From positions 1,426,001-1,490,000 of the forward strand of contig CAXYMM010000001.1 in assembly GCA_964289745.1 (NCBI GenBank): a DNA stretch of 64,000 nt. Reading direction: 5' to 3'. Positions 36,581 to 45,819 of this stretch are shown in pieces. Each line of letters begins with the position of its first letter. The stretch's first letter is position 1. Made by a program: the position numbers and the translations under genes. The notes under the pieces are model-generated. The model made no database searches. It was not told where the DNA came from and saw nothing but the letters and a program-made list of their open reading frames with translations. Source of the DNA: Ekhidna sp964289745. GTDB taxonomy: Bacteria; Bacteroidota; Bacteroidia; Cytophagales; Cyclobacteriaceae.

Positions 36581-37555
36581 TTATTGTTGTCTATTCATTA
36601 ATAAAAAAGGAACTGAGAAAAATATTGATAGTGGATAAGCCACCAAGCTCACCAAGGCAGCCAAAAACCAACCGATACTTTTTACAGCCTTTTTATTTTC
36701 AAGCAAATCTTCGTACACCTGATTAAACCTGTCCCATGTTCCAGGAAAGTGCATGATAAGGGGACTGCACTGCATTTTTTTATTGAAGAATTTTCCATTT
36801 CGAAGGATATAATCTTTTGATACTTTTTGATGCTTATGCAAAGAAAACATCTTCAAAAGATTCCTTTCTATGATAAAGTGAGTAAAGGCCTGCCATTTTC
36901 CTAGGTCTGGAAATTTTAAAACACAAAAGCGACCACCTGTGCAACCTAATAAACTTTGATCCGAATCAATTTTTAAATTGAATACCCTTGACTTCAACTG
37001 ATTTTCGACATAGAACCTGCTTAATAGGTACTGGTCGCTTTTAAGGGGTAGCAATTTTTCTTCATCTAATAAATCAACCTTAAACCAGTTTTGAATCTCT
37101 TCCAGAAGAAGTTTAATATGTTTTGACTTGCCCATATACGATCCTGAGTTCAAATATTGGTAGATTGTAGGCTGAGAAGGGTACTTTAATAAAAATGCTA
37201 GCCACTTTGCTGGTTCTTTGTACATGAAGTTTGATTCTCCAGAGAAAAGGATATCAGTATTCTCTTTTTTAAAGTATTCTAAAATTTTCCCTTCGTTCGC
37301 ATAGATCAAAACATCATAAGCATCTACAATCAATAAAATTTGTTCAGGATCGTTTTGAGAGACGAACTCATAGAGCATTTTTAGCTTTATTATATTTTGA
37401 ATCCATGGTGTGGAAGTAAGTGCTTTCCAAGAGACACCGTTTTCCTCGCAAGATGTTCTAAGCCGGTTAGTATCATCTAGAGGCTTGTCAGCAAAAGTGA
37501 GTACCAGTAGTTTATTCATTGGAAAGTCACCATTATCTAATGAAATGATCTTCAT
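36581..37555 (-). CDS. PLOD-like glycosyltransferase domain protein
   Basis: 324 residues. It resembles the glycosyltransferase part of procollagen lysyl hydroxylase/glucosyltransferase (PLOD) and its bacterial relatives: KLLVLTFADKPLDDTNRLRT, the metal-binding LLIVDAYDVLIYAN, FSGESNFMYKE and YLNSGSYMGKSK. The C-terminus carries a hydrophobic segment (FLAALVSLVAYPLSIFFSV) as a membrane anchor. An alternative start lies 12 codons downstream. It follows the GT-C gene by 56 bases on the same strand. Confidence 0.75.
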   Translation of the reverse strand: MKIISLDNGDFPMNKLLVLTFADKPLDDTNRLRTSCEENGVSWKALTSTPWIQNIIKLKMLYEFVSQNDPEQILLIVDAYDVLIYANEGKILEYFKKENTDILFSGESNFMYKEPAKWLAFLLKYPSQPTIYQYLNSGSYMGKSKHIKLLLEEIQNWFKVDLLDEEKLLPLKSDQYLLSRFYVENQLKSRVFNLKIDSDQSLLGCTGGRFCVLKFPDLGKWQAFTHFIIERNLLKMFSLHKHQKVSKDYILRNGKFFNKKMQCSPLIMHFPGTWDRFNQVYEDLLENKKAVKSIGWFLAALVSLVAYPLSIFFSVPFLLMNRQQ

Positions 37556-37611
37556 TAAGAGATTACAAAAATTATAAATCCAGTATTGAGTCCATTAAAC
37601 AAAGATACCTA

Positions 37612-38754
37612 TTAATCTTTGGGGAGGTTATTTTTAACTGCTACTGAAGAATTATTCATTAAGGTAAGTTTTTGGTAAAGCGCAATGTAATACCATACAC
37701 CAACTCCTAAATGCACGAAGCCAAAATACCAATCTGGCTTTATTAACCTGATAGCGTACCCAATAAAAAGAAGGATAAACGGGATATAGCTTTTTCTTTC
37801 AATCGTAATCAGTATTATAAATGGCATACACCAGACAAGAAGTTGACGATGCGTTACAAACGTGAAAAAGGCTAGTGTAACCATAAGGATACCTGCGTAA
37901 TAGATGTAGTTTTTTTGGTTTGCTTTTAAACTCGGGATTCCTAATAATGTAAGAAAAAGCACACCCCATACTATTTTTGGATATGGCATTCCAATATGGT
38001 CAAAAACATTTTTGATTGTTCCGATACCTACTTTTTCGCTTGCAGCTCCCTGCCATAGAGGATGGCTGAGTAGGTTTTCAACAAAAATGCCAGGGCAATG
38101 AAGAATAAAAGGGGCAAACATCAGCAAAATCACCAATGCAACCACAAGAGCCATCAAAAAGGTGGATTTGATGCTTCGGGTTTTAAGAAAAAATACTGGA
38201 AAAAGACCAAGGGGATATTGCTTGAGCAAAAAGCCCAATCCCGTAAATATTCCAACTTTGAAGGTTTGCTTTTTTTCCATGGCAAGTAATCCAAGCATAA
38301 GAAAGAGAAGAGTAAAGCCATCCCAATGTGAGATTGCGACCTCAACTAATGCTATTGGGTTCAAGGCATAAATAGCGGAACATATAAATGCTAACCTACC
38401 CTCTTTTACTCTTTGAAAAAGTAGAAATATAACTATTGGAACCATAGCATCTCCCAGAGCCAAAGGAAGGTTAATTAAGAATACCTGTAAGAAGTGGATA
38501 TCTCCTGCTATCCACAGCATGAAAGTGGCTAAATAAGGATAGAAAGGCGTGTGATTATATATGCAGTCGCAATAGAGCCACCCTTCAGAGAGAATGCACT
38601 GGGCGATAGGAAGTCGATAATAGTAAAAATCAAAAGCGCCACCAGAAAAGTTGATTACAATTAACCTAATGATGATTCCTGATAGCCAGAAATAGGTCAG
38701 TTTTCTTGGAACTTCTATCTTCAGAAGTTTGAAATAGATGGTGTCTTTATCCAA
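37612..38754 (-). CDS. Membrane glycosyltransferase, GT-C fold (GT87-like)
   Basis: 380 residues with about ten hydrophobic segments. The first loop has the acidic GGAFDFYYYRLPIAQ, the pattern of GT-C enzymes that use polyprenyl-phosphate sugars, and later FLLKQYPLGLFPVFFLK matches the GT87/PIG-M-like group. It likely adds a mannose or similar sugar on the periplasmic face. The start is TTG. It could be paired with the polyprenyl-phosphate glycosyltransferase encoded divergently at 38857. Confidence 0.75.
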   Translation of the reverse strand: MDKDTIYFKLLKIEVPRKLTYFWLSGIIIRLIVINFSGGAFDFYYYRLPIAQCILSEGWLYCDCIYNHTPFYPYLATFMLWIAGDIHFLQVFLINLPLALGDAMVPIVIFLLFQRVKEGRLAFICSAIYALNPIALVEVAISHWDGFTLLFLMLGLLAMEKKQTFKVGIFTGLGFLLKQYPLGLFPVFFLKTRSIKSTFLMALVVALVILLMFAPFILHCPGIFVENLLSHPLWQGAASEKVGIGTIKNVFDHIGMPYPKIVWGVLFLTLLGIPSLKANQKNYIYYAGILMVTLAFFTFVTHRQLLVWCMPFIILITIERKSYIPFILLFIGYAIRLIKPDWYFGFVHLGVGVWYYIALYQKLTLMNNSSVAVKNNLPKD

Positions 38755-38822
38755 TGTGTTTTGGAATTCGATGGTTCACAAAAATACTTTTCTTCCTCAT
38801 AAGCTGGGCAAGGGTAAATCTG

Positions 38823-38830
38823 TAATTTTG
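38823..38830 (+). promoter_or_regulatory. TAATTTTG -7 element upstream of the GT2 gene
   Basis: Exact match to TAnnTTTG; it would start transcription about 22 bases before the ATG at 38857. Confidence 0.45.
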
Positions 38831-38856
38831 ATAATTAATATAAATACCTGGTACAT

Positions 38857-39795
38857 ATGTCTAAGAAGGTATCTCTGGTTATTCCCGTCATGAATGAAGA
38901 GGATAATATTGAGCCAATGATCAAGGCTATTCAAGAAGCAATGAAAGGCTGGGATTATGAGGTGGTTTTTGCAGATGATGGATCTTCGGATCTGACCGTG
39001 AAAAACATTAAAAAATTTGCAGAATCGAATATAAAAGCGGTAGTTTTCAATAAAAATTATGGTCAAACGACTGCTATGGCTGGGGGAATAGCAGAGGCCA
39101 GTGGGGACTATATTGTTACGCTGGATGGAGATCTACAAAATGACCCTTCGGATATTCTGGAAATGATTTCCAAACTAGAACGTGAAGACTTGGACGTAGT
39201 AGCGGGAATAAGAGCAAAGCGTCAAGATGGTATGTTTTTACGGAAAATCCCAAGTAAAATTGCCAATGCCATGATTCGAAAACTAACAGGCGTTTATCTC
39301 CATGATTACGGTTGCACACTCAAAGTTTTCAAAAAGGATATCGCCAAAAACCTAGGGTTGTATGGTGAGCTTCACCGATTTATACCTGTGCTTGCCCAGC
39401 TTCAGGGAGCAAGGTTAGATGAAATGCCAGTAAAGCATCATGCACGCATTCACGGTAAATCAAAGTATGGACTTGGGAGAACTTTTAAAGTGATTAGTGA
39501 CCTTATATTGATGGTATTTTTCCAGAAATACCTTCAAAAACCAATGCACCTATTTGGGGTTACAGGAATAGCCCTTTTTTTAATGGGGATGTTGATAAAT
39601 ACTTATTTGCTGGTTCTGAAAATTATAGGCGAAGACATATGGGGCAGACCACTACTGATTTTAGGTATTACCTTGCTATTAGGAGGAATTCAGCTTATCA
39701 CCATTGGCATTGTAGCAGAGTTGGTGGTCAGAACTTACTTTGAAAGTCAAAATAAGACAACCTATCGCATAAAGGAAATATTCGTTGGGAAGTAA
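38857..39795 (+). CDS. Polyprenyl-phosphate glycosyltransferase (DPM/GtrB-like GT2)
   Basis: 312 residues. GT-A domain with VSLVIPVMNEEDNIEPM, FADDGSSD and the metal site TLDGDLQNDP. After about 230 residues there are two membrane segments (FGVTGIALFLMGMLINTYLL and ITLLLGGIQLITIGIVAELV). This is the layout of enzymes that load a sugar onto undecaprenyl phosphate for GT-C transferases. A flippase-like protein is encoded directly downstream with an 11-base overlap. Confidence 0.88.
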   Translation: MSKKVSLVIPVMNEEDNIEPMIKAIQEAMKGWDYEVVFADDGSSDLTVKNIKKFAESNIKAVVFNKNYGQTTAMAGGIAEASGDYIVTLDGDLQNDPSDILEMISKLEREDLDVVAGIRAKRQDGMFLRKIPSKIANAMIRKLTGVYLHDYGCTLKVFKKDIAKNLGLYGELHRFIPVLAQLQGARLDEMPVKHHARIHGKSKYGLGRTFKVISDLILMVFFQKYLQKPMHLFGVTGIALFLMGMLINTYLLVLKIIGEDIWGRPLLILGITLLLGGIQLITIGIVAELVVRTYFESQNKTTYRIKEIFVGK

Positions 39796-40648
39796 TCTCC
39801 AAAAATTTCTCAAAACGCTTCTCAAATTTACCCTATCAGGGTTAGCCCTTTGGTTCGTTTTCAGTAAGGTAAGCTTTGAAGAAGTAGCTTTTTTAATATA
39901 TCGGTCTAATGTTTTGCTTCTTATTCTGGCTACACTCTTTTTTGTGGCAAGTAAAGTGCTAAGTGCTTTTCGTCTCAATCTTTTTTTTAAAGCTATTGAG
40001 TTAAATCTAGAGCATAGATACAACCTTAAACTCTATTGGATTGGAATGTTTTACAATCTCTTTCTCCCGGGCGGAATTGGCGGTGATGGATACAAGATAT
40101 ATCTCCTAAACAAGCAATACGGCACAAAAGTAAAGTACTTGGTTCAGGCCAGCCTTATTGATCGTATTTCGGGTCTGGTGTCGCTTTTGTTTTTGGTAGG
40201 AATCGGCTTATTATTTCTAGATATCTCATTTTTCCCTAGTTGGGTTAGAATCTTAGATGCTATATGTTTAATATTTGTTTTTCCTGTTTTATTTCTGCTA
40301 GTCAAGTTTTTTTTCAAACCATTTCTCTCAGCATTAGGCAAGGCCATGGTTTTGTCCCTAGAGGTTCAATCGCTACAGCTAATAAGTGCTTTATTCATTT
40401 TGTTAGCCATCGGTGTGGAGAGTAGTTTTATAGCTTATTCAGTCCTTTTTCTAGCATCTTCATTTGTTTCCATTCTACCGTTTACTATAGGAGGACTTGG
40501 GTCGAGGGAGTTCACTTTTTTAATCGGGTATCAGTATTTTAGTATTGATGAAAACCTTAGCGTTGCATTAGGTCTTTCTTTTACTCTCATTGCAGCTCTG
40601 GTAAGTTTTTGGGGGATATTTATGAGGGTAGAGAGAGGCTCAGACTAG
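39785..40648 (+). CDS. Flippase-like membrane protein (lysylphosphatidylglycerol synthase TM type)
   Basis: 287 residues with about seven or eight membrane segments. It has the family's GMFYNLFLPGGIGGDGYKIY and LPFTIGGLGSREFTFLIGYQ motifs, as in the UPF0104/AglD-like group. Proteins of this kind are proposed to move lipids or lipid-linked sugars across the membrane. The start is a TTG inside the end of the upstream GT2 gene. It overlaps the convergent GT4 gene at its 3' end by nine bases. Confidence 0.82.
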   Translation: MGSNLQKFLKTLLKFTLSGLALWFVFSKVSFEEVAFLIYRSNVLLLILATLFFVASKVLSAFRLNLFFKAIELNLEHRYNLKLYWIGMFYNLFLPGGIGGDGYKIYLLNKQYGTKVKYLVQASLIDRISGLVSLLFLVGIGLLFLDISFFPSWVRILDAICLIFVFPVLFLLVKFFFKPFLSALGKAMVLSLEVQSLQLISALFILLAIGVESSFIAYSVLFLASSFVSILPFTIGGLGSREFTFLIGYQYFSIDENLSVALGLSFTLIAALVSFWGIFMRVERGSD

Positions 40649-41815
40649 GTGGTTTTCAAATAGTTCGAGGTATCTTTTACCTATCTCCTCCCAAGTGATT
40701 TGGTCTGCCTGATAGTAATTTCTGAATTTCTTTTTTGCCATTTCGATTTCGTCTTGCTGAGATAGTTGTCGAATCTTTTCGATCCATTTGGCCGAATTAC
40801 CACTCTCAATAAGAAACCCATTGACTCCATCCTGAATGGCAGATGGAATACCATCAACATTGGAAGCGAGGCAGACAGCCCCGAATACGCCAGCTTCTAA
40901 AGCGACCAATCCAAATCCTTCAAAATCCCCTTTTATGTGAAGGTTAGGCATCACAAAAAGGTCAGTATGCAAGTAGGTTTGTAATAATCTTTGATATGAA
41001 ACTTTTCCTAAAAGCACAATTTGATCTGAATTTTTTTTCGCCTGTTCGCTTAGCCATAAGTTGTCTAGTGGTACACCCAACATTTTACAAAGCTTTTCAA
41101 AAAGTGCTCGTGGAAGTAATCGCTGTAGTAAAAATATGACACCACTGCTTTCTATCTTGGTGCCAACCACCATATAAATAGCATCGGGAATATGTGGTAG
41201 TACATTTCGGGAAAACCAACTAAATCCCTTTCTTGGAACAGGTCTTCCAACGGAAGATAATATTAATTTTCCGTCTAAATTAGTTCTATATTTTTTTTCT
41301 AACCAGGGTTTGAAAGCTGGGTCTTTTTTGATAATCTTTGGCAGTTCCACCGCGTTAGGAATATAATGCATCTTCTCTCTGGGTATCCCTGCTTTCACAC
41401 ATTCCTCAAGTGTCGCTTCGCTCACCGCAATTAGAAAGTTGAATTTTGAAAGGTATTTTCTTACCCACCATTGGTAGGCGGCTACATTGAACACGACATC
41501 AAGTCCGTGAATAGTGGCACAAGTTTTTATCCGTTTTATTGATAGTAGTGGAGTTAGAAAAAGTGCTATAAGACCATCATTGGCATGAACCAGCTTGATG
41601 TCTTTATTTTTCCATACTTTGAATAGAACTCTAGCGGTAACGGTAAGCATGAAGAATATCTTTGCATAGTTGCTTTTATATATAATGGTAGAAATGGATG
41701 TCTTCTTTTTTGCATATTCTACTAATTCGAAACTCTGCTTCTGCATTCCTCCTGTGGAGGGAGGATACTTGTGTGTCACAAATAATATTTTTTTATCGAG
41801 CTTGCTATTGTTCAC
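40640..41815 (-). CDS. Glycosyltransferase family 4
   Basis: 391 residues. FVTHKYPPSTGGMQKQSFEL is the N-terminal GT4 motif; the C-domain has LSSVGRPVPRKGFSWFS and KGDFEGFGLVALEAGVFGAV. The start is a GTG. It belongs to the same glycan island but is read against its neighbours, convergent with the flippase-like gene. Confidence 0.87.
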   Translation of the reverse strand: MNNSKLDKKILFVTHKYPPSTGGMQKQSFELVEYAKKKTSISTIIYKSNYAKIFFMLTVTARVLFKVWKNKDIKLVHANDGLIALFLTPLLSIKRIKTCATIHGLDVVFNVAAYQWWVRKYLSKFNFLIAVSEATLEECVKAGIPREKMHYIPNAVELPKIIKKDPAFKPWLEKKYRTNLDGKLILSSVGRPVPRKGFSWFSRNVLPHIPDAIYMVVGTKIESSGVIFLLQRLLPRALFEKLCKMLGVPLDNLWLSEQAKKNSDQIVLLGKVSYQRLLQTYLHTDLFVMPNLHIKGDFEGFGLVALEAGVFGAVCLASNVDGIPSAIQDGVNGFLIESGNSAKWIEKIRQLSQQDEIEMAKKKFRNYYQADQITWEEIGKRYLELFENHLV

Positions 41816-41922
41816 TTTAAATCTCTTGGGGCAAAGGTGTTAATTTTTCGAATTTTAATCGTATTCAAAAAAAAATGATGACATTCGCCCTCTGATAACC
41901 GCATTTTACTCCTATAGAAAAA

Positions 41923-43068
41923 GTGAGAATTGCTTTCTTTATCGATATACTTAAAGAAAATATGGACGGTGTTACCAACACAAGCTATCGGATTATTTCC
42001 AGGCTGAATGAGTTGAATATCGAGCCTATTTTTTTCACATGTATTCCTCCGCGGTTATCAGACTTTAAGTATCCTGTGGTTATTTGTCCGCACCTGAAGT
42101 TTCCTTATGCTAAAGATTATCCATTTGCCATTCCAGGTAAAAGGAGTGTGCTTTTTAAAAAGTTGGATGAGTTTAAGCCAGACCTACTTCATTGGAGTTC
42201 TCCCTCCTTATTAGGAAAGTACGCAACTCAGTATTCTGCTAAGCGAAATATTGCGAACGTTACCATTTATCATTCTCATTTTAGTAGTTATATCGACTAT
42301 CTGAAGTGGCTTCCTTTCCGATCGGCTATTCGCAAAGTTCTTGATAAAAAGCTAAAGAGGTTGTACGAAAAGGCTTCCTTGATATTAGCACCTACTTTGT
42401 CTATGAAGGAATTTTTGGTAGATAACGGTATCAATGCAAACACCATAGATATCTGGGGTAGAGGGGTAGATGGAGACAAGTTTAGTCCAAATTATAGATC
42501 TAAAGGGTTGATTTCCAGTTGGGGTGCTGAAGAGAAAACAAAGATTCTTTTTGTAAGTCGCTTAGTTCACTATAAGGAAACAGATATGCTGATAAGGCTT
42601 AGTCATATTCTTCGGGATGAGACAAAACTCATTATTACAGGCGAAGGACCTGAACGAGAAAAAATGGAAAAGGAATGTGATTCTTCAAAAACGGTATTTA
42701 CTGGGAAGCTGGTTGACAAAGAGTTATCGGAAGTATATGCCTCGGCAGATTTATTTGTTTTTCCTTCTCTCACGGATACCTTTGGTAATGTGGTGCTTGA
42801 GGCGATGTCCTCTGGTCTCCCAGTCTTAGCTGCTAATGAAGGTGGCCCCACAGATATTGTTCAACATGGCAAGACAGGATACCTTATTGAACCCAAAAAA
42901 GAGAAAGCCTTCAATGAAAAAATTAACTTACTTATCGATGATAAGTTGCATTACGCTGAGATGAAAAAAAATGCCCTGAAGTACGCACAAAGTGTAAATT
43001 GGAATAATATCATTCAGCAGCTATATCAGTACTACTTGAGCCAAACCAAGCAGAATAAACCATTTTGA
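41923..43068 (+). CDS. Glycosyltransferase family 4 (MgtA/SqdX-like)
   Basis: 381 residues starting at GTG. MDGVTNTSYRIISRLNEL at the N-terminus and the C-terminal FVFPSLTDTFGNVVLEAMSS with GLPVLAANEGGPTDIV match GT4 enzymes that glycosylate diacylglycerol or similar lipid acceptors. That makes it a candidate for glycosylating a membrane lipid, perhaps the product of the neighbouring sphingolipid-type operon. The DUF3108 gene is coupled to it by a TTGA overlap. Confidence 0.87.
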   Translation: MRIAFFIDILKENMDGVTNTSYRIISRLNELNIEPIFFTCIPPRLSDFKYPVVICPHLKFPYAKDYPFAIPGKRSVLFKKLDEFKPDLLHWSSPSLLGKYATQYSAKRNIANVTIYHSHFSSYIDYLKWLPFRSAIRKVLDKKLKRLYEKASLILAPTLSMKEFLVDNGINANTIDIWGRGVDGDKFSPNYRSKGLISSWGAEEKTKILFVSRLVHYKETDMLIRLSHILRDETKLIITGEGPEREKMEKECDSSKTVFTGKLVDKELSEVYASADLFVFPSLTDTFGNVVLEAMSSGLPVLAANEGGPTDIVQHGKTGYLIEPKKEKAFNEKINLLIDDKLHYAEMKKNALKYAQSVNWNNIIQQLYQYYLSQTKQNKPF

Positions 43069-43793
43069 GAGTCTGCGTATTTATTTTCGTTTTTTTTGTC
43101 GTCAATAAAAGCTACCCTCAGGGCTATGCTTATGACCATTTTGAATTAGGCGAGAAGCTACACTATAAGATAAAGTACGGTTGGTTCAAAGTTGGAGAAG
43201 CTGAGGTTTCAATAGATAATAAATTACATACTTTCGACAACCAAGAACATTTTCTGATAGCTTTTAAATTGGAAACAGTAGGGTGGCTAAAAATCTTTGC
43301 CAATATTTATCTTGATTTTCAATCGTTTATTAATTCCAAGTCATTCCAACCCCATCACTCACGACGTATTACCATTAACGGTCGAAAATCTGATAGTCAA
43401 TTTGATGAGTTTTATTATTTGCCAGATTCGATTAGAGTCAAAACGTACAGAAAAGAGAAAGATGAATTTAAAACTTCTATTTTCGAAAAGGCAGGTCCTC
43501 ATTTTACTGATGCTTTGGGTACTTATTTTTGTACACGAGCTAAGGAATTGAGCAAAAGAGAGGTTTCAAGATTATACATCGCTAATAGATTTTACTATTT
43601 TAACCTGAAAGCTGAAGATACCTATTCAGACAAAAAAAGTTCGAAGTATGAACTTTTTCTCCCTCAAATCAAACAATTTCCGAGGGAAAGAAAGAGTTAT
43701 GCAATTCTCTCTAAGAATACAAACATTCCTCTAGAGATAAAACTATCCACGAGAGATGGTAATTTCTTTTTTATCTTAAAGGAGTCTCCTTAG
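43065..43793 (+). CDS. Secreted DUF3108 protein
   Basis: 242 residues with a hydrophobic signal (VFIFVFFVVNKSYPQG) and a beta-rich body. The start HFELGEKLHYKIKYGWFKVG fits DUF3108, a periplasmic beta-barrel-like family seen in Gram-negatives. Role unknown; lipid or polysaccharide binding is possible. TTG start overlaps the glycosyltransferase stop. It overlaps the convergent ACP gene by four bases at the 3' ends. Confidence 0.8.
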   Translation: MRVCVFIFVFFVVNKSYPQGYAYDHFELGEKLHYKIKYGWFKVGEAEVSIDNKLHTFDNQEHFLIAFKLETVGWLKIFANIYLDFQSFINSKSFQPHHSRRITINGRKSDSQFDEFYYLPDSIRVKTYRKEKDEFKTSIFEKAGPHFTDALGTYFCTRAKELSKREVSRLYIANRFYYFNLKAEDTYSDKKSSKYELFLPQIKQFPRERKSYAILSKNTNIPLEIKLSTRDGNFFFILKESP

Positions 43794-44050
43794 GCTGCTT
43801 TCTTCAATACCATGTCAATAGAATCTTGCACAGTGTTCATTTCACCAATTGCATCATCATCAATCATAATATCAAACTTATCTTCAATATCCAATACAAT
43901 ATCAACGATATGAGCCGAATTGATTTTTAAATCATTAATAAGATGCTTTTCTTCGCTAACATCATTCATTTCAACCTCCTCAGGTAAATAAGATTTGATT
44001 ATCTCCAGTAGGTCGTTCTTTATGTCTTCTTGCGTAACGGTCATGTTCAT
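43790..44050 (-). CDS. Acyl carrier protein of the sphingolipid-type operon
   Basis: 86 residues, acidic, helical. The phosphopantetheine-accepting Ser is probably Ser45 in LKINSAHIVDIVL; the usual DSL is changed to NSA here. It is not in a fab cluster but closes the six-gene operon, so it is likely a private carrier for the long-chain acyl groups used by the ketosynthase and the acyltransferase. The ATG overlaps the ketosynthase stop by four bases. Confidence 0.85.
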   Translation of the reverse strand: MNMTVTQEDIKNDLLEIIKSYLPEEVEMNDVSEEKHLINDLKINSAHIVDIVLDIEDKFDIMIDDDAIGEMNTVQDSIDMVLKKAA

Positions 44051-45327
44051 TTCCTGAATTTTCGTAAAACGATGGTGCAGTTAATATCCCCAAACCCAAA
44101 ATTAGCTTTGATTATTGTGTTAACCACTTGATTGTGGCAATGTTGTGGAATACAACCCCCAAAAATTTTATCAGAAATTTTTGGATGAATTTCTTTTGTA
44201 TTTAAACTCGGGTGAATGAAGTCCTTTTTTATTTGGAGCGCACAGGCAACCATCTCGATGGAACCAGCTCCTGCAATGCTATGACCGAGCATCGACTTAG
44301 GTGCGTTGATCATGGGGAAATCTTTTCCTTTTCTGCCGAGTGCTTTCACCCAGTTTTCTACTTCGATGGGATCTCCTTTGGTTGAAGTAAGGTGACCGCT
44401 GATCAAGTCTATTTCGTTGGGGTCTATTTCAGATGAAATAATGGCCTGCTGTATGCACTTTACTACCGCCTCTGAATTTGGAGCAGTCATTGTTCCAGTT
44501 CCTCTTTGTCCTCCAGAGTTAGTATGTCCTCCTAAAATCTCGGCGTATATCTTAGCTTCACGCTTTTCTGCACTTTCGAGTGTTTCCAATACCAAAGCTC
44601 CTGATCCTCCAGAAGGGACAAAGCCTGAACTGGTGGCATCCATCGGGCGAGACCCAAAAGTTGGATTATCATTTGAGTCACTGCAAAGCACCCTCATAGC
44701 ATCAAAAGCTGACCATATATATTTCCCATCTCCTTCAGTGCTACCGCAAAGCATTCTGTCTGCCCTGCCAGTTTGTAGGTATTCATAACCCATCAAAACA
44801 GCTTCTGAACCGGTAATGCAGGCAGATGAGTTTGACTGAACTCTGTTTCCTAAACCAAGTAAATTGTTAAGATAAACTGCAGCTCCACTATTCATGGCTT
44901 CTGTGATAGTTCTCGATCCTAGCTTTCGGCTTTCACCTTTATCGATCAGATACATTGGAAATTCACGATTGATCCAACTGTCTGAAGTTAAATCTCCAGC
45001 GCCCATTATTAGACCACTATTGTAGTCTACATCTGTATCATTCGGGGTAAGTCCTGCATCTTTCCAAGCTTCTAGCCCAGAGAGGCAGCCGTAAATCACA
45101 CCCTTATTGCTTAACTTTTCTGCAAAAATTCGTGGTAAGTAATCATTTAAGTTGATGGCGTCTATTCTTGGAATTCCGCCTATTTGGCATCTACTATTAA
45201 GTCTCTCTAACTCTTCCCATTTTTTTATTTCGGATTTACCTTCTTTAAGTGCCTCTAAAAAGGCTTCATTCCCAATTGCATTCGATGCTACTACACCAAC
45301 CCCTGTAATTACAATTCTTTTTTTCAA
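44047..45327 (-). CDS. Beta-ketoacyl-ACP synthase, FabF-like
   Basis: 426 residues, thiolase fold. The full KAS set is present: Cys170 in NSSACITG, His312 in GHLTSTKGD, Lys344 and His349 in PKSMLGHS. It condenses malonyl-ACP with an acyl-ACP, here presumably to build a special chain. It overlaps the dehydratase gene upstream and the ACP gene downstream by four bases each. Confidence 0.88.
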   Translation of the reverse strand: MKKRIVITGVGVVASNAIGNEAFLEALKEGKSEIKKWEELERLNSRCQIGGIPRIDAINLNDYLPRIFAEKLSNKGVIYGCLSGLEAWKDAGLTPNDTDVDYNSGLIMGAGDLTSDSWINREFPMYLIDKGESRKLGSRTITEAMNSGAAVYLNNLLGLGNRVQSNSSACITGSEAVLMGYEYLQTGRADRMLCGSTEGDGKYIWSAFDAMRVLCSDSNDNPTFGSRPMDATSSGFVPSGGSGALVLETLESAEKREAKIYAEILGGHTNSGGQRGTGTMTAPNSEAVVKCIQQAIISSEIDPNEIDLISGHLTSTKGDPIEVENWVKALGRKGKDFPMINAPKSMLGHSIAGAGSIEMVACALQIKKDFIHPSLNTKEIHPKISDKIFGGCIPQHCHNQVVNTIIKANFGFGDINCTIVLRKFRK

Positions 45328-45773
45328 CTCGATTTTTTTTGGTTGATGATAACGCCAGACATTTCTCCTTTGGATATTAAAGTGTTGTCTTCTTTTTTAC
45401 AAAGGATCTTGCACTTTAGTTTCCCAAATCTGAAATAGATTTTTTCAGACTCGATAAATAGACGATCTCCTGGTCTTGCAAAGGAAAGAAAGTCAATATT
45501 CATTTCTGTAAATGCAGGCGTGATACTTTTTCGGTCCTCGGGCTTCGATAGGTGAATGCCAAGGCAAACAAGCCCAATTTGCGCCATTATTTCTCCCAGT
45601 ATAGCTCCAGGTACAACAGGATTATTTGGAAAATGTCCATTAAAGTAATATTCATTCTCTTTTATAGTATATATACCAGAAGCTCGATCGTCGTTTAGCT
45701 TCAATAGTTCATCGACAAAAAAGAATGGAAATTTGTACGGCAAGTAAGATATGATCTCTTCAAAATGGTTCAT
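45324..45773 (-). CDS. Hotdog-fold 3-hydroxyacyl-ACP dehydratase, FabZ-like
   Basis: 149 residues. The catalytic His47 is in GHFPNNPVVPGAIL and the acidic partner is Glu61 (GEIMAQIG), the FabZ/FabA arrangement. It would dehydrate the 3-hydroxyacyl-ACP in the cycle run by the neighbouring ketosynthase. No reductase gene of the FabG or FabI kind is in the operon, so those steps may be borrowed. It starts 46 bases after the acyltransferase gene. Confidence 0.85.
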   Translation of the reverse strand: MNHFEEIISYLPYKFPFFFVDELLKLNDDRASGIYTIKENEYYFNGHFPNNPVVPGAILGEIMAQIGLVCLGIHLSKPEDRKSITPAFTEMNIDFLSFARPGDRLFIESEKIYFRFGKLKCKILCKKEDNTLISKGEMSGVIINQKKSS

Positions 45774-45819
45774 GTAAGCCTTATGCTTAGGTGTAATTGG
45801 CCCGAAATATACAAATTTA

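Noticed and set aside
44417..44788. A 123-codon frame antisense to the ketosynthase.
   Set aside because: It is an antisense shadow of a conserved gene.
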